A DNA stretch of 64,000 nt from an uncultured Erythrobacter sp. (lineage in GTDB: Bacteria; Pseudomonadota; Alphaproteobacteria; Sphingomonadales; Sphingomonadaceae): the NCBI GenBank assembly GCA_947494705.1, contig CANLVN010000001.1, positions 1,125,001 to 1,189,000 of the forward strand, in the 5' to 3' direction. Positions 43,501-52,108 of this stretch are shown one piece after another. The notes under the pieces are model-generated. The model made no database searches and was not told the origin of the DNA. It saw only the letters and a program-made list of their open reading frames with translations. The position numbers and the translations under genes are program-made. Numbering within the stretch: position 1 is the first letter of the stretch; every line of letters begins with the position of its first letter.

Positions 43501-44804
43501 GCGCGCGTAAGGCGTTCTTCACTTCGGCCTCACGCATCCTGGAGAGCGATACAGTCGACAATCTGCTCGACGCCGACCGCTTCGCCCAGGCCGCGCAAGC
43601 CCTTGCCGTCGCGCTGAGCGCCAACTGGCGTGCCAAGGGCGTCTTCCTGCCCGATGATCGCGAGGTGCTTTGGCCTTCGATGGTCGCGCTGCGCGCCGCC
43701 TATTGCGATTTCGCCGCCCGGCGGTTCGCAGCGCGCAACGGGTTCGATGGTTTTCGGCTTGAAGATACTGACTACCGCAGGGCGCGCGATCGCTTCGCGC
43801 AGACCGCATATTTCGAGGAGTATGGCCCCCGCGAGGCGCGAGAGAATATGGCGGCAAGGCTGCTCGAAGCGGTCGCCCATGCCACGCCTGACGACGTGCC
43901 TGACGAACCGGGCCTCATGCTCGTCACCCATCGTTTCGGCGCTGCGACTGGCGCAGCTCTGGGGATTGATGACAACCGGCCATTCCTTGTCTGCCGCAGC
44001 TTGGTGAAACCCTACGCCGGCGTTATCCAATCCGGCCTTGCGCCTGCGCGACGCTGGACCAAGGAGTTCAAGATGCTTCCCGTGGCAGAGCGTCTATCGG
44101 CCATGGAACAGGTCGAAGGGCTGCCGATGCTGGTCAATCTGCTCGGCTCCAGCGGTACCATGGCTAGCGGCCTGCGGCGCGCGAGTGGCAAGGGACAGGA
44201 ATTTGTCGAGAGTGTTATCGACACTTTCCTGCCCCTTGCGCCATCGGGACGGGACCGCACCGTCAAGCTGGGAGGATCGGGGTCCACTGCGGTGCTGGGA
44301 CTGACGCGCGATCAGCTCGATTGCTTCGATGCTGCCGGCAATGTGCTGGCGCAATTGTTTACGCAGCTCGCCTCGTTGAAGCGGGTGATTCTTTACGAAC
44401 AGGAAGACCGGATCCCGAGCCAGGACCCTGCTAAAAACCATGCTGAGCTCGAACGTGACATGGCGCGGTTCCTGGGCCGCGCGATGACGATGACGTGGTT
44501 CATCGAAGGCGACCGTCCGTCCTATGGCAAGGAGGATGACGGAGACCCCGGTCTGGCGTCACAGCAGACCATCAGGAAGGGTGAGAGCTTGCCGGCCTTC
44601 CTGCCGCGTTTCAGCGAGGAAAACGGGACGGTGAACTTGTTGAGCCTGCATCCCAATCCGGCGCGCCCATCGCACGATGCCCCCACGCTGCGGACAGTTC
44701 ATTCGCTGTTCCCCAAAGTATTTCCGGGAATTCACCCGGAGTACGAATTCGATCAGGTTCAAGCGATGCTCTGGCCGATTAGATCCACCGATCTGGAAGC
44801 CTAG
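40542..44804 (+). CDS. Giant P-loop membrane protein, KAP-NTPase-like topology
   Basis: This 1,420-residue protein begins with a P-loop: I51-LLIS-G56-SGLA-G61-K62-S63. Two membrane helices follow, about residues 152-172 (IGLKVLGGLAAALILASDIL) and 195-215 (ELAIAILMYGALIAALVYNVI), joined by a short loop. A Walker B-like strand RVLLALDLQEL with D297 comes next. Helices placed between Walker A and B are the hallmark of KAP NTPases. I see no canonical second acidic residue, so the match is partial. From about residue 400 to the end lies a long soluble, mostly helical region with no motif I recognise. AAGGAG four to five bases before the stop of the NYN gene serves as its ribosome-binding site. I cannot assign a function. 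Confidence 0.75.
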   Translation: MRAAGGQSRQITAGHKSRIYVGRPDDERFLTALTGKGELRPDEAKLIEDNILLISGSGLAGKSELLMWSFDAFNAKQNEDIIAAHGALKMAGELASETQHIDAWAKTLHSMRDDLEQQAREKGLRAPSFRLFDAFYKRCVTPGSDADVPFHIGLKVLGGLAAALILASDILSQFSLQTWAEALAGWIRPVVPGAELAIAILMYGALIAALVYNVIERFVPKLIVRFRDRVLRARTYSRFGENPLSHPERLAKDDAENRPNAWPQDFNERLLIKAFNADIEQWLQKLPKNKRVLLALDLQELPPASLPEARGRVRAAVDTLLGRATRSNDDAASPLLQARAPIAVSSKFVMFGYPPKATSPLLSALARPQEVTFLSRDAAWDLVGKRIASWLDDEEIGNDALWQAMLAARNLPRPSNAEAWSLERGRNSAEAAERTGREFVNLTFAPGKTSDYHLLLIQTALAFGALTASYALSGSGVLQNEDFDQRLAGSIDLRLRHFLQESGGILDEDFADPGAFRTRLIELTTARKGTGKTSSGIPSNAMEELKRALGYGPQGFEQGATLLAPFRFGLTEDDLARTGLDIRVGDLKQSPNIKFNSQETGGPVRVILKEESRRIILHAKGHEDEKLSRAYTRLRDAIENNVSDFRRDTKDVAHHALSWTALACLTGTDDLESLAAILEDIADRALTLGGYSDLTEPQNIELQHRLGEAAMRILVEARFPQRGNAKRWNYDKNRPENIGRLEATVQRYMRRFGYGQMDTPARNTFVTMLREQGSYSPVVRDLARFLAEHGGTAARGDWLDKIGLLHKENCREEALNRLAAINPEPLAPENRLAYLRSLRRTADSLAGRCLPHAQSDPDFERLQSCVERAERQFLHPLFNAMQSGMADVPDHAGEIAFMALRTSVFWQQKLARFPVAQAVDQDGRSQFEALAAASRARQASILDFLSENPCDFTPTRVSDFIDVANLLGMDDRLKGERHAELNSWLKRARKAFFTSASRILESDTVDNLLDADRFAQAAQALAVALSANWRAKGVFLPDDREVLWPSMVALRAAYCDFAARRFAARNGFDGFRLEDTDYRRARDRFAQTAYFEEYGPREARENMAARLLEAVAHATPDDVPDEPGLMLVTHRFGAATGAALGIDDNRPFLVCRSLVKPYAGVIQSGLAPARRWTKEFKMLPVAERLSAMEQVEGLPMLVNLLGSSGTMASGLRRASGKGQEFVESVIDTFLPLAPSGRDRTVKLGGSGSTAVLGLTRDQLDCFDAAGNVLAQLFTQLASLKRVILYEQEDRIPSQDPAKNHAELERDMARFLGRAMTMTWFIEGDRPSYGKEDDGDPGLASQQTIRKGESLPAFLPRFSEENGTVNLLSLHPNPARPSHDAPTLRTVHSLFPKVFPGIHPEYEFDQVQAMLWPIRSTDLEA

Positions 44805-45076
44805 GTGCGCCCCAAGATGGGCTTCAAGTTCTTGAGCTTGGCCGTGCCCGGTCCCCAGAAGCGGACTGACGGCTTACGGCCCAATTGCAGACGGTGCGCA
44901 TGGGCGGTTGGTCTCATTCTTGAATGGAACCGTTAGCCGGTTGGCTTTTCATAAGCGGCGTTCACGCTCCTCACTTAGCCAGATGCGCGCCTTGCTCGCT
45001 CCACAGATCGTATCGGCTGCCAGGTGGGCCAGCATAAAGTGGGGCGTGGCCGCTATCCACCTTCCAATACATCTGC

Positions 45077-45979
45077 TCAAATTTGCTGTTCAAGCCAATC
45101 CAGCAGGTTTTCCTCGAAACGGACGCTGTCAGTGCCTTCTGTACCCAGCCCGAAGCCGTGGCCGCCATTCTCGTAGACGTGCAGTTCTGCTTCCCCGCCG
45201 TGGTTTTTCCAGCGATCGACAATCGAAAAGGATCGATCCAGAATAAGCTCATCGTCGCGCGCGATGGCTGCGAGCATCGGTGGCAGGCCGTCAGCGGTGA
45301 CGTCGGCGTCCATCGGGCCGTAGATATAGCCGACGAAATCGGGTCCCCATGGCTTCTCCTCCTCAACCACGTTCAGGGCGGTCATCGCGCCTGCCGAAAA
45401 GCCGATCATGCCGATCCTCCCGCGATCGAGCGACCACCTGTCAGCCTCTTCATGAAGCAGGCGCAGCGCGTAAAGCGCGTCTTCGGTGGCCTTGGGTTCA
45501 CTCACCGTAGTGGGCGCACCGTAACTGAACCGGGTCAGCAGCCACGCGGTTTTGACAGCGAACAAAAGGTCGCTACTCGCTGTCTCGTTCAGGCGGTATT
45601 TGAGGACGAAAGCAGCGATGCCCTTGCTGACGAGGGCCTCGGCAACCTCGGTCCCCTCGGTGGACATCGACAGCATCCTGAACGCCCCTCCCGGCAAGAC
45701 GAGAACCGCCGCGCCCGTCGCCTTGTCCGGATCGGGCAGGAAGGCGATCAGTTGCGACTGGCGGACGTTGCGGACCACCAAATTGTTGCCGATCATGTTC
45801 CACTGCTCTGGCCCCGCCCCGCTCTGTGCAGGTAGCAAGGGGATGGCGTCGGGCAATTCCGGCGGCTCAACCCGATCGAAACCCGGAACGGGCGCAAGGA
45901 AGGCCGCCAAGGTAATTGCAGCGCAACCTGCTGCGGCGATTTTCCACCTGTGCTGTGCAATGGTCATGGCGGCTCTCAT
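45077..45979 (-). CDS. Secreted alpha/beta hydrolase (esterase-like)
   Basis: This 300-residue protein has an N-terminal hydrophobic segment (AAAGCAAITLAAFLAPV), so it is exported or anchored. The alpha/beta hydrolase fold shows AAVLVLPGGAF (oxyanion region), the nucleophile in G-F-S-A-G (IGMIGFSAGAM), the acid in ARDDELI and the histidine in GGHGFG. It resembles BD-FAE/acetyl-xylan-esterase-like enzymes found in carbohydrate-use loci, which strip acyl groups from sugars. It begins 19 bases after the TonB receptor gene ends and is the last gene of the minus-strand operon GH106-receptor-hydrolase. Confidence 0.85.
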   Translation of the reverse strand: MRAAMTIAQHRWKIAAAGCAAITLAAFLAPVPGFDRVEPPELPDAIPLLPAQSGAGPEQWNMIGNNLVVRNVRQSQLIAFLPDPDKATGAAVLVLPGGAFRMLSMSTEGTEVAEALVSKGIAAFVLKYRLNETASSDLLFAVKTAWLLTRFSYGAPTTVSEPKATEDALYALRLLHEEADRWSLDRGRIGMIGFSAGAMTALNVVEEEKPWGPDFVGYIYGPMDADVTADGLPPMLAAIARDDELILDRSFSIVDRWKNHGGEAELHVYENGGHGFGLGTEGTDSVRFEENLLDWLEQQI

Positions 45980-45998
45980 TTACCTACGGGCGTCCGAC

Positions 45999-48644
45999 CT
46001 AGAAGCCGAAGCTCAGCCCGACCTGCACCAGCCGCCCGCGCGTCGATCCATTGATGTAGCCAGGGTCCGCGTTGTAAAATGGCGGGTCGGTATCGAACAC
46101 ATTGTCGATGTTGAGCGTCAGCCTTGCATCGCGCCCACCGGCGAAAGCCGCAAGCGTGTAAGATGCAAAAAGGTCGACGGTGGTAAACCCACCGACTTCG
46201 GTCTGCGTAAAGCCGTTGGCGGCAAGCGGAAGCGCAAGATCGAACCCGCTGTTGTGGTTCAGCTCGACCCGGCCCTGCACCGCCCCGGTACCGAACCCTG
46301 CATAGGCCATCACGTTAAGCCGGCTTTCCTGGTCGACAGCATCGACCAGCGGCTGGCCGGTCAGTGCGGCGACCTTGCGATTGAGCAGGTAGGTGCCGGT
46401 CGCGCCGATATCGACATCGATTGCCCCGAGTGAATGTTCGAGATTCGCCGCAAAATCGATCCCGTCGACCTTTACCCGGCCAAGGTTCTGGCGACGCGCG
46501 TCAAACACAACGTAGGGTCCGCCAAACGGGCCCGCATAAAGCGATGCGAGCGATGCAGCGCCATCGAGCGGCAGGTTGCCCACCAGATCGGTCAATTGCG
46601 GCAAGGTAGGATTGAGAGTGACGAACGAGGAATAGAGTTCTGTAAAAACCGCCGGTGTCGTGAACGGAATGATCGCGATCTGGTCCTCGAAGTCGATGTT
46701 GTAATAGGTCGCCGACATGCGCAGCGCTCCCAGCTCGACATCTGCGCCCAGCGAGAAGGTCTCGGCCTTCTGTGGGCCAAGATTGGGGTTGCCCCCGGCC
46801 AGGATCACCGTGGGACGCAAAAGGTTCGGGATTTCGGGATCGGCGGGATCGCGAAACGGGCTGAACTGGATGATCTGTGCTCGCGAATCCGGTGCACCCG
46901 TCGTATCTCCGAGGCTGGGCGCATTGAACGACGTGCCGTAGCTGCCCCTGAATTTCAGACCTACGACGGGACTGTAGGTAAATCCGACCTTGGGGTTCGT
47001 GGTGCTGCCGAAATCGCTGTAATCGTCATGCCGAACCGAGGCGGAGATGGTCAGTTCCTGGAGCCCCGGACCTGCATTCGCGCTCCCGATGATCGGTGCG
47101 ACGAATTCGCCGAAGATCGAGACGACATCTCGTTCGCCCACCGCGCGCGGCGCGGTATTTTCGGCGCCCACCGGCACATTGCCGAAGCGCGCTTCCATAC
47201 GCTGCTGCATGCCCTCGAGCCCGGCTGCCACCCTCACGTCACCGCCAGGTAGTGCGAACAGCGGTCCATCCACGATCAGCCGACCGATGGCCTGCCTGCG
47301 GTCCGCCAGACCGTAATTGTTCTGATAGATACTTGCGAGCACGGCCGGATTGCTCGCCCCCGGATCGTAGGGGTTGAGCGCGGTGTCCAATGTAGTGCCG
47401 GCCAGCGCAGCTTCCTGCGCAACGGCATTGATCGAAGGCGAGGAGGATTCGGTCCGGGTTTCGCCATAGCTCGCGAGCGCGCGCGCCTCGAACCCGCCGC
47501 CCAGATCGAAGGTAAAGCTGGGTGCGATGTTGAACAGATCGAGATCGATCCGACCCTTGTCGTTGAACACGCCTGCATAGGAAAAGTTCACCGTCTGGAA
47601 AAACGGGTCCGGCGCAATGGGCTGGTAATAGGGGTTGGTTGCCGTGATGATGCCCGTCTGGGCGAAGTTGCCGGTCCCGCCAGCACCATTCAGGTCGTAG
47701 GTCTGGCGTGTGATGCGCTTGGAATAGAGCAGCTCGAGGTCGAACACGACACCGGCGCTTAAATCGACATCGATGTTGCCCAGCACAGAATGCAGCGTTT
47801 CTTCAGGCAGGAAGGCCGCATTGTCTGTGTTGTCGCATTGCGAGATCGTACCGGGTGTGCGGTCCGGCAGCGCATAGGTCGTAACCGTGCCACCACGGTC
47901 GATCGAGACCGTGCCGGGGGCACAGCCGCCCGTATTCGCACTGATCTGCTGCACGTAATCGCGGTCGCGCCCGAACAGAGGATCGTTCCACGAATGCGAA
48001 TAGGCGATGAAGGCCGATCCGGCATCCCAGCTTTTGCCCACGATCATATTGGCATCGTATTGCTCGTAATCGTCGGCGAAACCGTAACCGGCCGAAACCT
48101 CCACTCCGTCGAAATCGCTGCGGGTGATGAAGTTGATGACCCCGCCCACGGCGTCCGAGCCATAGACGGAGGACCCGCCGTCGAGGACGACTTCGACCCG
48201 CTCTATCGCTGCCACGGGAATGGTGCCGGGATCGAAGGGCGTGCCCAACACGCCCACTCCGGGGCCGCGGTGACCATTGAGCAGCACCAGCGTCGTGCTT
48301 CCCGAACTGCTACCGCCGATCTTGCGCAAGGCGGGCGTTACGGCAGTGATGGCTGCACCCACCGACGGGATGCTGGGCACTGTGTTGAAGGCGGAGGACA
48401 CCTGCGGGATCGATGCAAGGACATCATTGGCATCGGTTGCCCCGCTTGCGACGATGCTTTCCTCGTCCACCGCAAGGACATTGGTGCCAACCGGCGCCAC
48501 GCCCCTGATCGACGTCCCGGTCACCACGATCGTGTTCTCGGCGAGGACCTCTTCTTCATTGAGGGGCTCGGTCTGCGCGAATGCTGGCTGTGCGACGAAC
48601 GCGATGAGCGCCGACGATGCGAAGAAGCTTGCTTTGACTTTCAT
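45999..48644 (-). CDS. TonB-dependent outer-membrane receptor (locus receptor 1)
   Basis: This 881-residue receptor has a signal peptide (MKVKASFFASSALIAFVAQPAFAQ), a plug domain (about 35-190: TIVVTGTSIRG, ANDVLASIPQVS, RVEVVLDGGSSVYGSDAVGGVINFITR) and a C-terminal barrel ending in Phe (VGLSFGF). ATG 48644 is preceded by GGGAGAG. It belongs to the large receptors with LNGHRGPGVG and PVAAIERVEV signatures that sphingomonads use for carbohydrates or aromatic compounds. It lies between the GH106-like enzyme and the hydrolase in one operon, so its ligand is probably the same glycoside. Confidence 0.92.
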   Translation of the reverse strand: MKVKASFFASSALIAFVAQPAFAQTEPLNEEEVLAENTIVVTGTSIRGVAPVGTNVLAVDEESIVASGATDANDVLASIPQVSSAFNTVPSIPSVGAAITAVTPALRKIGGSSSGSTTLVLLNGHRGPGVGVLGTPFDPGTIPVAAIERVEVVLDGGSSVYGSDAVGGVINFITRSDFDGVEVSAGYGFADDYEQYDANMIVGKSWDAGSAFIAYSHSWNDPLFGRDRDYVQQISANTGGCAPGTVSIDRGGTVTTYALPDRTPGTISQCDNTDNAAFLPEETLHSVLGNIDVDLSAGVVFDLELLYSKRITRQTYDLNGAGGTGNFAQTGIITATNPYYQPIAPDPFFQTVNFSYAGVFNDKGRIDLDLFNIAPSFTFDLGGGFEARALASYGETRTESSSPSINAVAQEAALAGTTLDTALNPYDPGASNPAVLASIYQNNYGLADRRQAIGRLIVDGPLFALPGGDVRVAAGLEGMQQRMEARFGNVPVGAENTAPRAVGERDVVSIFGEFVAPIIGSANAGPGLQELTISASVRHDDYSDFGSTTNPKVGFTYSPVVGLKFRGSYGTSFNAPSLGDTTGAPDSRAQIIQFSPFRDPADPEIPNLLRPTVILAGGNPNLGPQKAETFSLGADVELGALRMSATYYNIDFEDQIAIIPFTTPAVFTELYSSFVTLNPTLPQLTDLVGNLPLDGAASLASLYAGPFGGPYVVFDARRQNLGRVKVDGIDFAANLEHSLGAIDVDIGATGTYLLNRKVAALTGQPLVDAVDQESRLNVMAYAGFGTGAVQGRVELNHNSGFDLALPLAANGFTQTEVGGFTTVDLFASYTLAAFAGGRDARLTLNIDNVFDTDPPFYNADPGYINGSTRGRLVQVGLSFGF

Positions 48645-48720
48645 TTCACTCTCCCAATGCCGGTCTTCCCAAGCCGGCAGTTCCTCTTTCCGGGTGGAGC
48701 GCAACGCCCCTGCCCGCAGT

Positions 48721-51700
48721 TCAAGTTTCTGATTTTCGCCTTTCGGGGCCGTCACGTGCGCCCATCAGCAGGCGCGGCTGGCCGATGATCCCCCCGGGCA
48801 CGAAGAGCGCGGCGGCGTCTTCGATCAGCCCGTCCGCTTCCTGACGCGCAGCCATTGAGTTTCGCAGGGGAGGTTCGAGCACGATTTCGATGATATTCGA
48901 GCCTCGACGCAGCTTCCCGGTCAGGTCGACCTGAAACGGGGGCAGGACAGCTCCTGTTGCCTGCTTGCCGTTTATGCTGACCCGCGCAGCACCCTCGATC
49001 CGCTGGAGGTCGAGCACGGCACAAAGCTTGGCTGCCCCTGCGGGCACCATTACTTTTGCAGAATAGCGGACGGGACCTGCGCTTGCGGCAAGAGCCTCGC
49101 TTTTGCGCAGGTCGCGCAGCGGACCGTCGACTTGCATCGAGACAGTGCCCGATTTGATCCGCCATCGATCGAGCTTGCGGGCCGTCAACCCCTCCAAGCT
49201 GGGTCCGCACGCAGAACCGTTGGGTGCCAAGACCGCACCGCGGATCACGAAGAGCGATTCCAGCCGTCCGAGTTCGAGCGCGACGACACCGTTCCCATCG
49301 GCGGTGACCGTCCAGATCCTGCCCGACAGCGGATCAAACGCGGTCAGCGTCTCTCCGGTCGCATCGCGCAGGCGCAGTCTGGCAACCTGCGGCGTCGTCG
49401 ACTGGTTCACAAGGAAATGCGCTGTCCGGCCACGACCGAGGTCGCGCGAAATCCGCCGCACATCGCCGTTAGAGGAAAGGCCGACCGCAGGCGCGATCCG
49501 CTGCAGCAGGTCTTGGGGCGATGTCGCAGCTGCGCTTTTCGCCACGGCGCGCATCATGTCGGAGACGATCCGATCGTTGCGCACGAAATCCCGGTAGCCC
49601 GGCTGGCTTTCCGGCGGCTGGCCGTAGACGATGACCTTGCGCCCGCCTTCGGCATCCTTGGCCAAAGCTCGTGCGGTCTCAACCTGCATGTAAGGCGCAT
49701 CGGCGACGATGACCGGTGTATCGCCATCCAGTGCCGGGGCCGATTGCAGGGCGTGATCATTCACCCAGGTCCAGGTGACGCCCGCCCGGTCGAGCTCGCG
49801 CAACGCCGGAAGTACTTTCTCTATCCACTCAAGACGGGGGTCGGTCGTCTTGTCGGGAAATTTCGCGAACGGGAGCGCAAGCGGTTCGGACGGATCGAAC
49901 AGATCGGCTGGCGTCATCGCCCCTGCAAACAGGAAATCCTCTCGCGCCTCCTCGGAATCCTCGATTTCCAGCGGAAAGCCGAGAAAGGGATAATAGACCA
50001 GCACATCGGCTTGCGGCTTGCCTGCCTGCAACAGGTTCTGGACCCGTCCCATGTATTCGGTCAGCTCGGGCTCGGCAGACCATATCGAACTCGCGCTTCC
50101 GTAATTTCCAGAGAAGATGAAACCGCCGTTTTCGTCCGTGAACGGATACCAGCCTGCCGGCCCGAAATCGCGCGACAGGCGCTCGCCGTCGCGGCCATGT
50201 GTGTATTCATAGGGGATGCCGTGCCACACCAGCGCATTGATGCCCGCGAGATAGGCCTTGTCTGCCGCGGCCTTGATCTGAGCCGGGGTAACCGCGTTGG
50301 CCCTCAGCGCCCAAACGAAGGATTCCGCCGAAACGACCGGCCGGTCGTACAACAGTCCAGCAGCACCCGCGAGCTTGAGGAACAGCGGGCTGCCGCCGCC
50401 GTAAAGCTGTTCGGTTTCAGGGATGTCGTTCGCGCCCAAAGCGCGGATCGTGTCTACATCGGTCCCGTAGCTTTGGCCGCGAGACAGCATCCCGCGCGCA
50501 TTGGCCCACGTTTTGCTGGCCTCGACGAACCGCTCGCGCATGAGGTCGGACATCGTCAGCGCGTAATCGTAGCGAATGCGCGCATCGTCTTGCGTCAGCG
50601 CAAAGGCCGGTGCCGCTGTGCGTCGACCCACTTCGCGGATGAAGTAGTTATCGTGAAAATCCTGGAATACGGCAGGCAGGAAAGGTGTCAGATCATAACT
50701 GCGCCGCTTGGCGAATTCGGCCAGGATGTCGCTGGCCGCCAGCTGGTCGACCTTAAATTCGAGGCTGTCGTTGAAAATACCGCGCAACGATTTGCCGTAA
50801 AACGGGCCGAGTCCTGAGCGCAAACCGAAAGCCCAATCGTAGTGCGCGCTCAGCGTGGCTGCGTCGGCATGGTCGATCACAAAGCCGGGTGTGCGCGTCG
50901 CGGTGAGCGTCGGTGCCTCGCCCGATGGCATGACGAAGACGAAGACGACTTGCCACCGACCTTCCGGCGCTGCCCACGAAAGCTTCCCGTCCGCGACCTT
51001 CGTGCTCAGGTCGACCAGCTTGGCAGGGTCGAGCGTGATTGTATCGGTGACATCGAGCACGTTGAAAGCGCGTTCGCCCGCCAGAATGGGCGCCGCGACC
51101 ACGGCTTTCAGCTGGGCCAATTCCGGCAGGAAATTGCTTAGGTCTTCGCCGAATTCCCGCTCACCAAAGGCAAGCACGTAATCGTTGAAGCCGGGCGACG
51201 GCAGCGGAATCTCGACATCGACCGGACCTCCGCCGTCAAGCTGCAGCTCGGAAAAAGCGAGTTCTTTCAGGCCTTCGCTGGCGGACACCTGCGGACCTCC
51301 AGCCGGCCAGCCGCTGAGGTGCGTGAGATCGACCTGCATGTCGGCATCGCCAGCGCAGTCCAGAACCGAGCGCAGGGTGCGCAGATACTCGGGCGATTGC
51401 GTGTCGCGGATGCGATCGCGCCACACGGCATCCTCGACATTCGCGAGATCGGCCGTGAAGGGCTGTATCTCGACACCGGCAAATCCTTGGGCCTTCAGCT
51501 TTCGCAATTGCTTGCAAGCTTGCGCTGGATCGACATCGGCTCCCGGCCACCACCAGCGCGTCCAAGGCCGGACGCTGGCTGGTGGCTCCAGCAACGTTGC
51601 CTCATCGAGCGTGCCCAGCGTGTGCGTCAGGTCCGGCGCGGCGCCGTTGCCCGAAAATTTCTCGGCAAAGGACGAAAGTTCCGCTGGCTCTTGATCGGGT

Positions 51701-51873
51701 GCGGGCGGCACCATCCGCTCGCGAAGATCGGAGCGAAGCCAGAAGAAACCTAGCACTGCGAAAGCGCCTGCCAGCAGGATCAGAACTAGGACGAGGCGCA
51801 GTGTCCAGACACGCCAGCGCGGCGCCTGTTCAGAGGCCCGCGACTCGGGCCGAGACTGGCTTGCAGCAATCAT
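48721..51873 (-). CDS. GH106-like alpha-L-rhamnosidase
   Basis: This is a protein of about 1,050 residues with an N-terminal membrane anchor or uncleaved signal (VWTLRLVLVLILLAGAFAVLGFFWL). The large catalytic region starts with the family's motif PWTRWWWPGADVDPAQACKQLRKLKAQGFAGVEIQPF. The middle contains GMLSRGQSYG, NDIPETEQLYGG and VSAESFVWA, followed by C-terminal beta-sandwich domains. GH106 enzymes release L-rhamnose from pectin side chains, flavonoids and other glycosides. The substrate here is inferred from the locus. The ATG at 51873 was preferred over the TTG at 51897. It opens the operon with receptor 1 (76-base gap) and the esterase. Confidence 0.85.
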   Translation of the reverse strand: MIAASQSRPESRASEQAPRWRVWTLRLVLVLILLAGAFAVLGFFWLRSDLRERMVPPAPDQEPAELSSFAEKFSGNGAAPDLTHTLGTLDEATLLEPPASVRPWTRWWWPGADVDPAQACKQLRKLKAQGFAGVEIQPFTADLANVEDAVWRDRIRDTQSPEYLRTLRSVLDCAGDADMQVDLTHLSGWPAGGPQVSASEGLKELAFSELQLDGGGPVDVEIPLPSPGFNDYVLAFGEREFGEDLSNFLPELAQLKAVVAAPILAGERAFNVLDVTDTITLDPAKLVDLSTKVADGKLSWAAPEGRWQVVFVFVMPSGEAPTLTATRTPGFVIDHADAATLSAHYDWAFGLRSGLGPFYGKSLRGIFNDSLEFKVDQLAASDILAEFAKRRSYDLTPFLPAVFQDFHDNYFIREVGRRTAAPAFALTQDDARIRYDYALTMSDLMRERFVEASKTWANARGMLSRGQSYGTDVDTIRALGANDIPETEQLYGGGSPLFLKLAGAAGLLYDRPVVSAESFVWALRANAVTPAQIKAAADKAYLAGINALVWHGIPYEYTHGRDGERLSRDFGPAGWYPFTDENGGFIFSGNYGSASSIWSAEPELTEYMGRVQNLLQAGKPQADVLVYYPFLGFPLEIEDSEEAREDFLFAGAMTPADLFDPSEPLALPFAKFPDKTTDPRLEWIEKVLPALRELDRAGVTWTWVNDHALQSAPALDGDTPVIVADAPYMQVETARALAKDAEGGRKVIVYGQPPESQPGYRDFVRNDRIVSDMMRAVAKSAAATSPQDLLQRIAPAVGLSSNGDVRRISRDLGRGRTAHFLVNQSTTPQVARLRLRDATGETLTAFDPLSGRIWTVTADGNGVVALELGRLESLFVIRGAVLAPNGSACGPSLEGLTARKLDRWRIKSGTVSMQVDGPLRDLRKSEALAASAGPVRYSAKVMVPAGAAKLCAVLDLQRIEGAARVSINGKQATGAVLPPFQVDLTGKLRRGSNIIEIVLEPPLRNSMAARQEADGLIEDAAALFVPGGIIGQPRLLMGARDGPERRKSET

Positions 51874-51901
51874 CGCCTTCGTAATCCCTCTCTCCAAATC
51901 C

Positions 51902-51923
51902 CTGATTTTCTAGGTGAAATCAG
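51902..51923. promoter_or_regulatory. Inverted repeat CTGATTT-N8-AAATCAG, candidate operator
   Basis: A perfect seven-base inverted repeat with an eight-base spacer lies 29 bases before the GH106 start, in the divergent promoter region shared with the sugar symporter. Size and symmetry fit a TetR-family site, and a TetR gene is in the plus-strand arm. A weaker, imperfect copy may lie near 52029-52048. Confidence 0.5.
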
Positions 51924-52108
51924 TCGATCCGCTCGCCTTCGTATTTTTTCCTTCCAACTGGATGGTTTTGTGCCTATAGCCTCACCAAGCATGACGCGCC
52001 AGTCGTTATCGAAAAAAACTTGGCAGACTGGATTTTTGTTAAGTCAGCTGCACAAGAGGCGGATCGCCAGCACCTAATGGGTGCGGGAAAAATCCGAGGG
52101 AGAGAATT

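Noticed and set aside
40542-44804. Calling the cassette a conjugative element
   Set aside because: Only the coupling-type ATPase is present. No relaxase, pilus or VirB genes are in the window.
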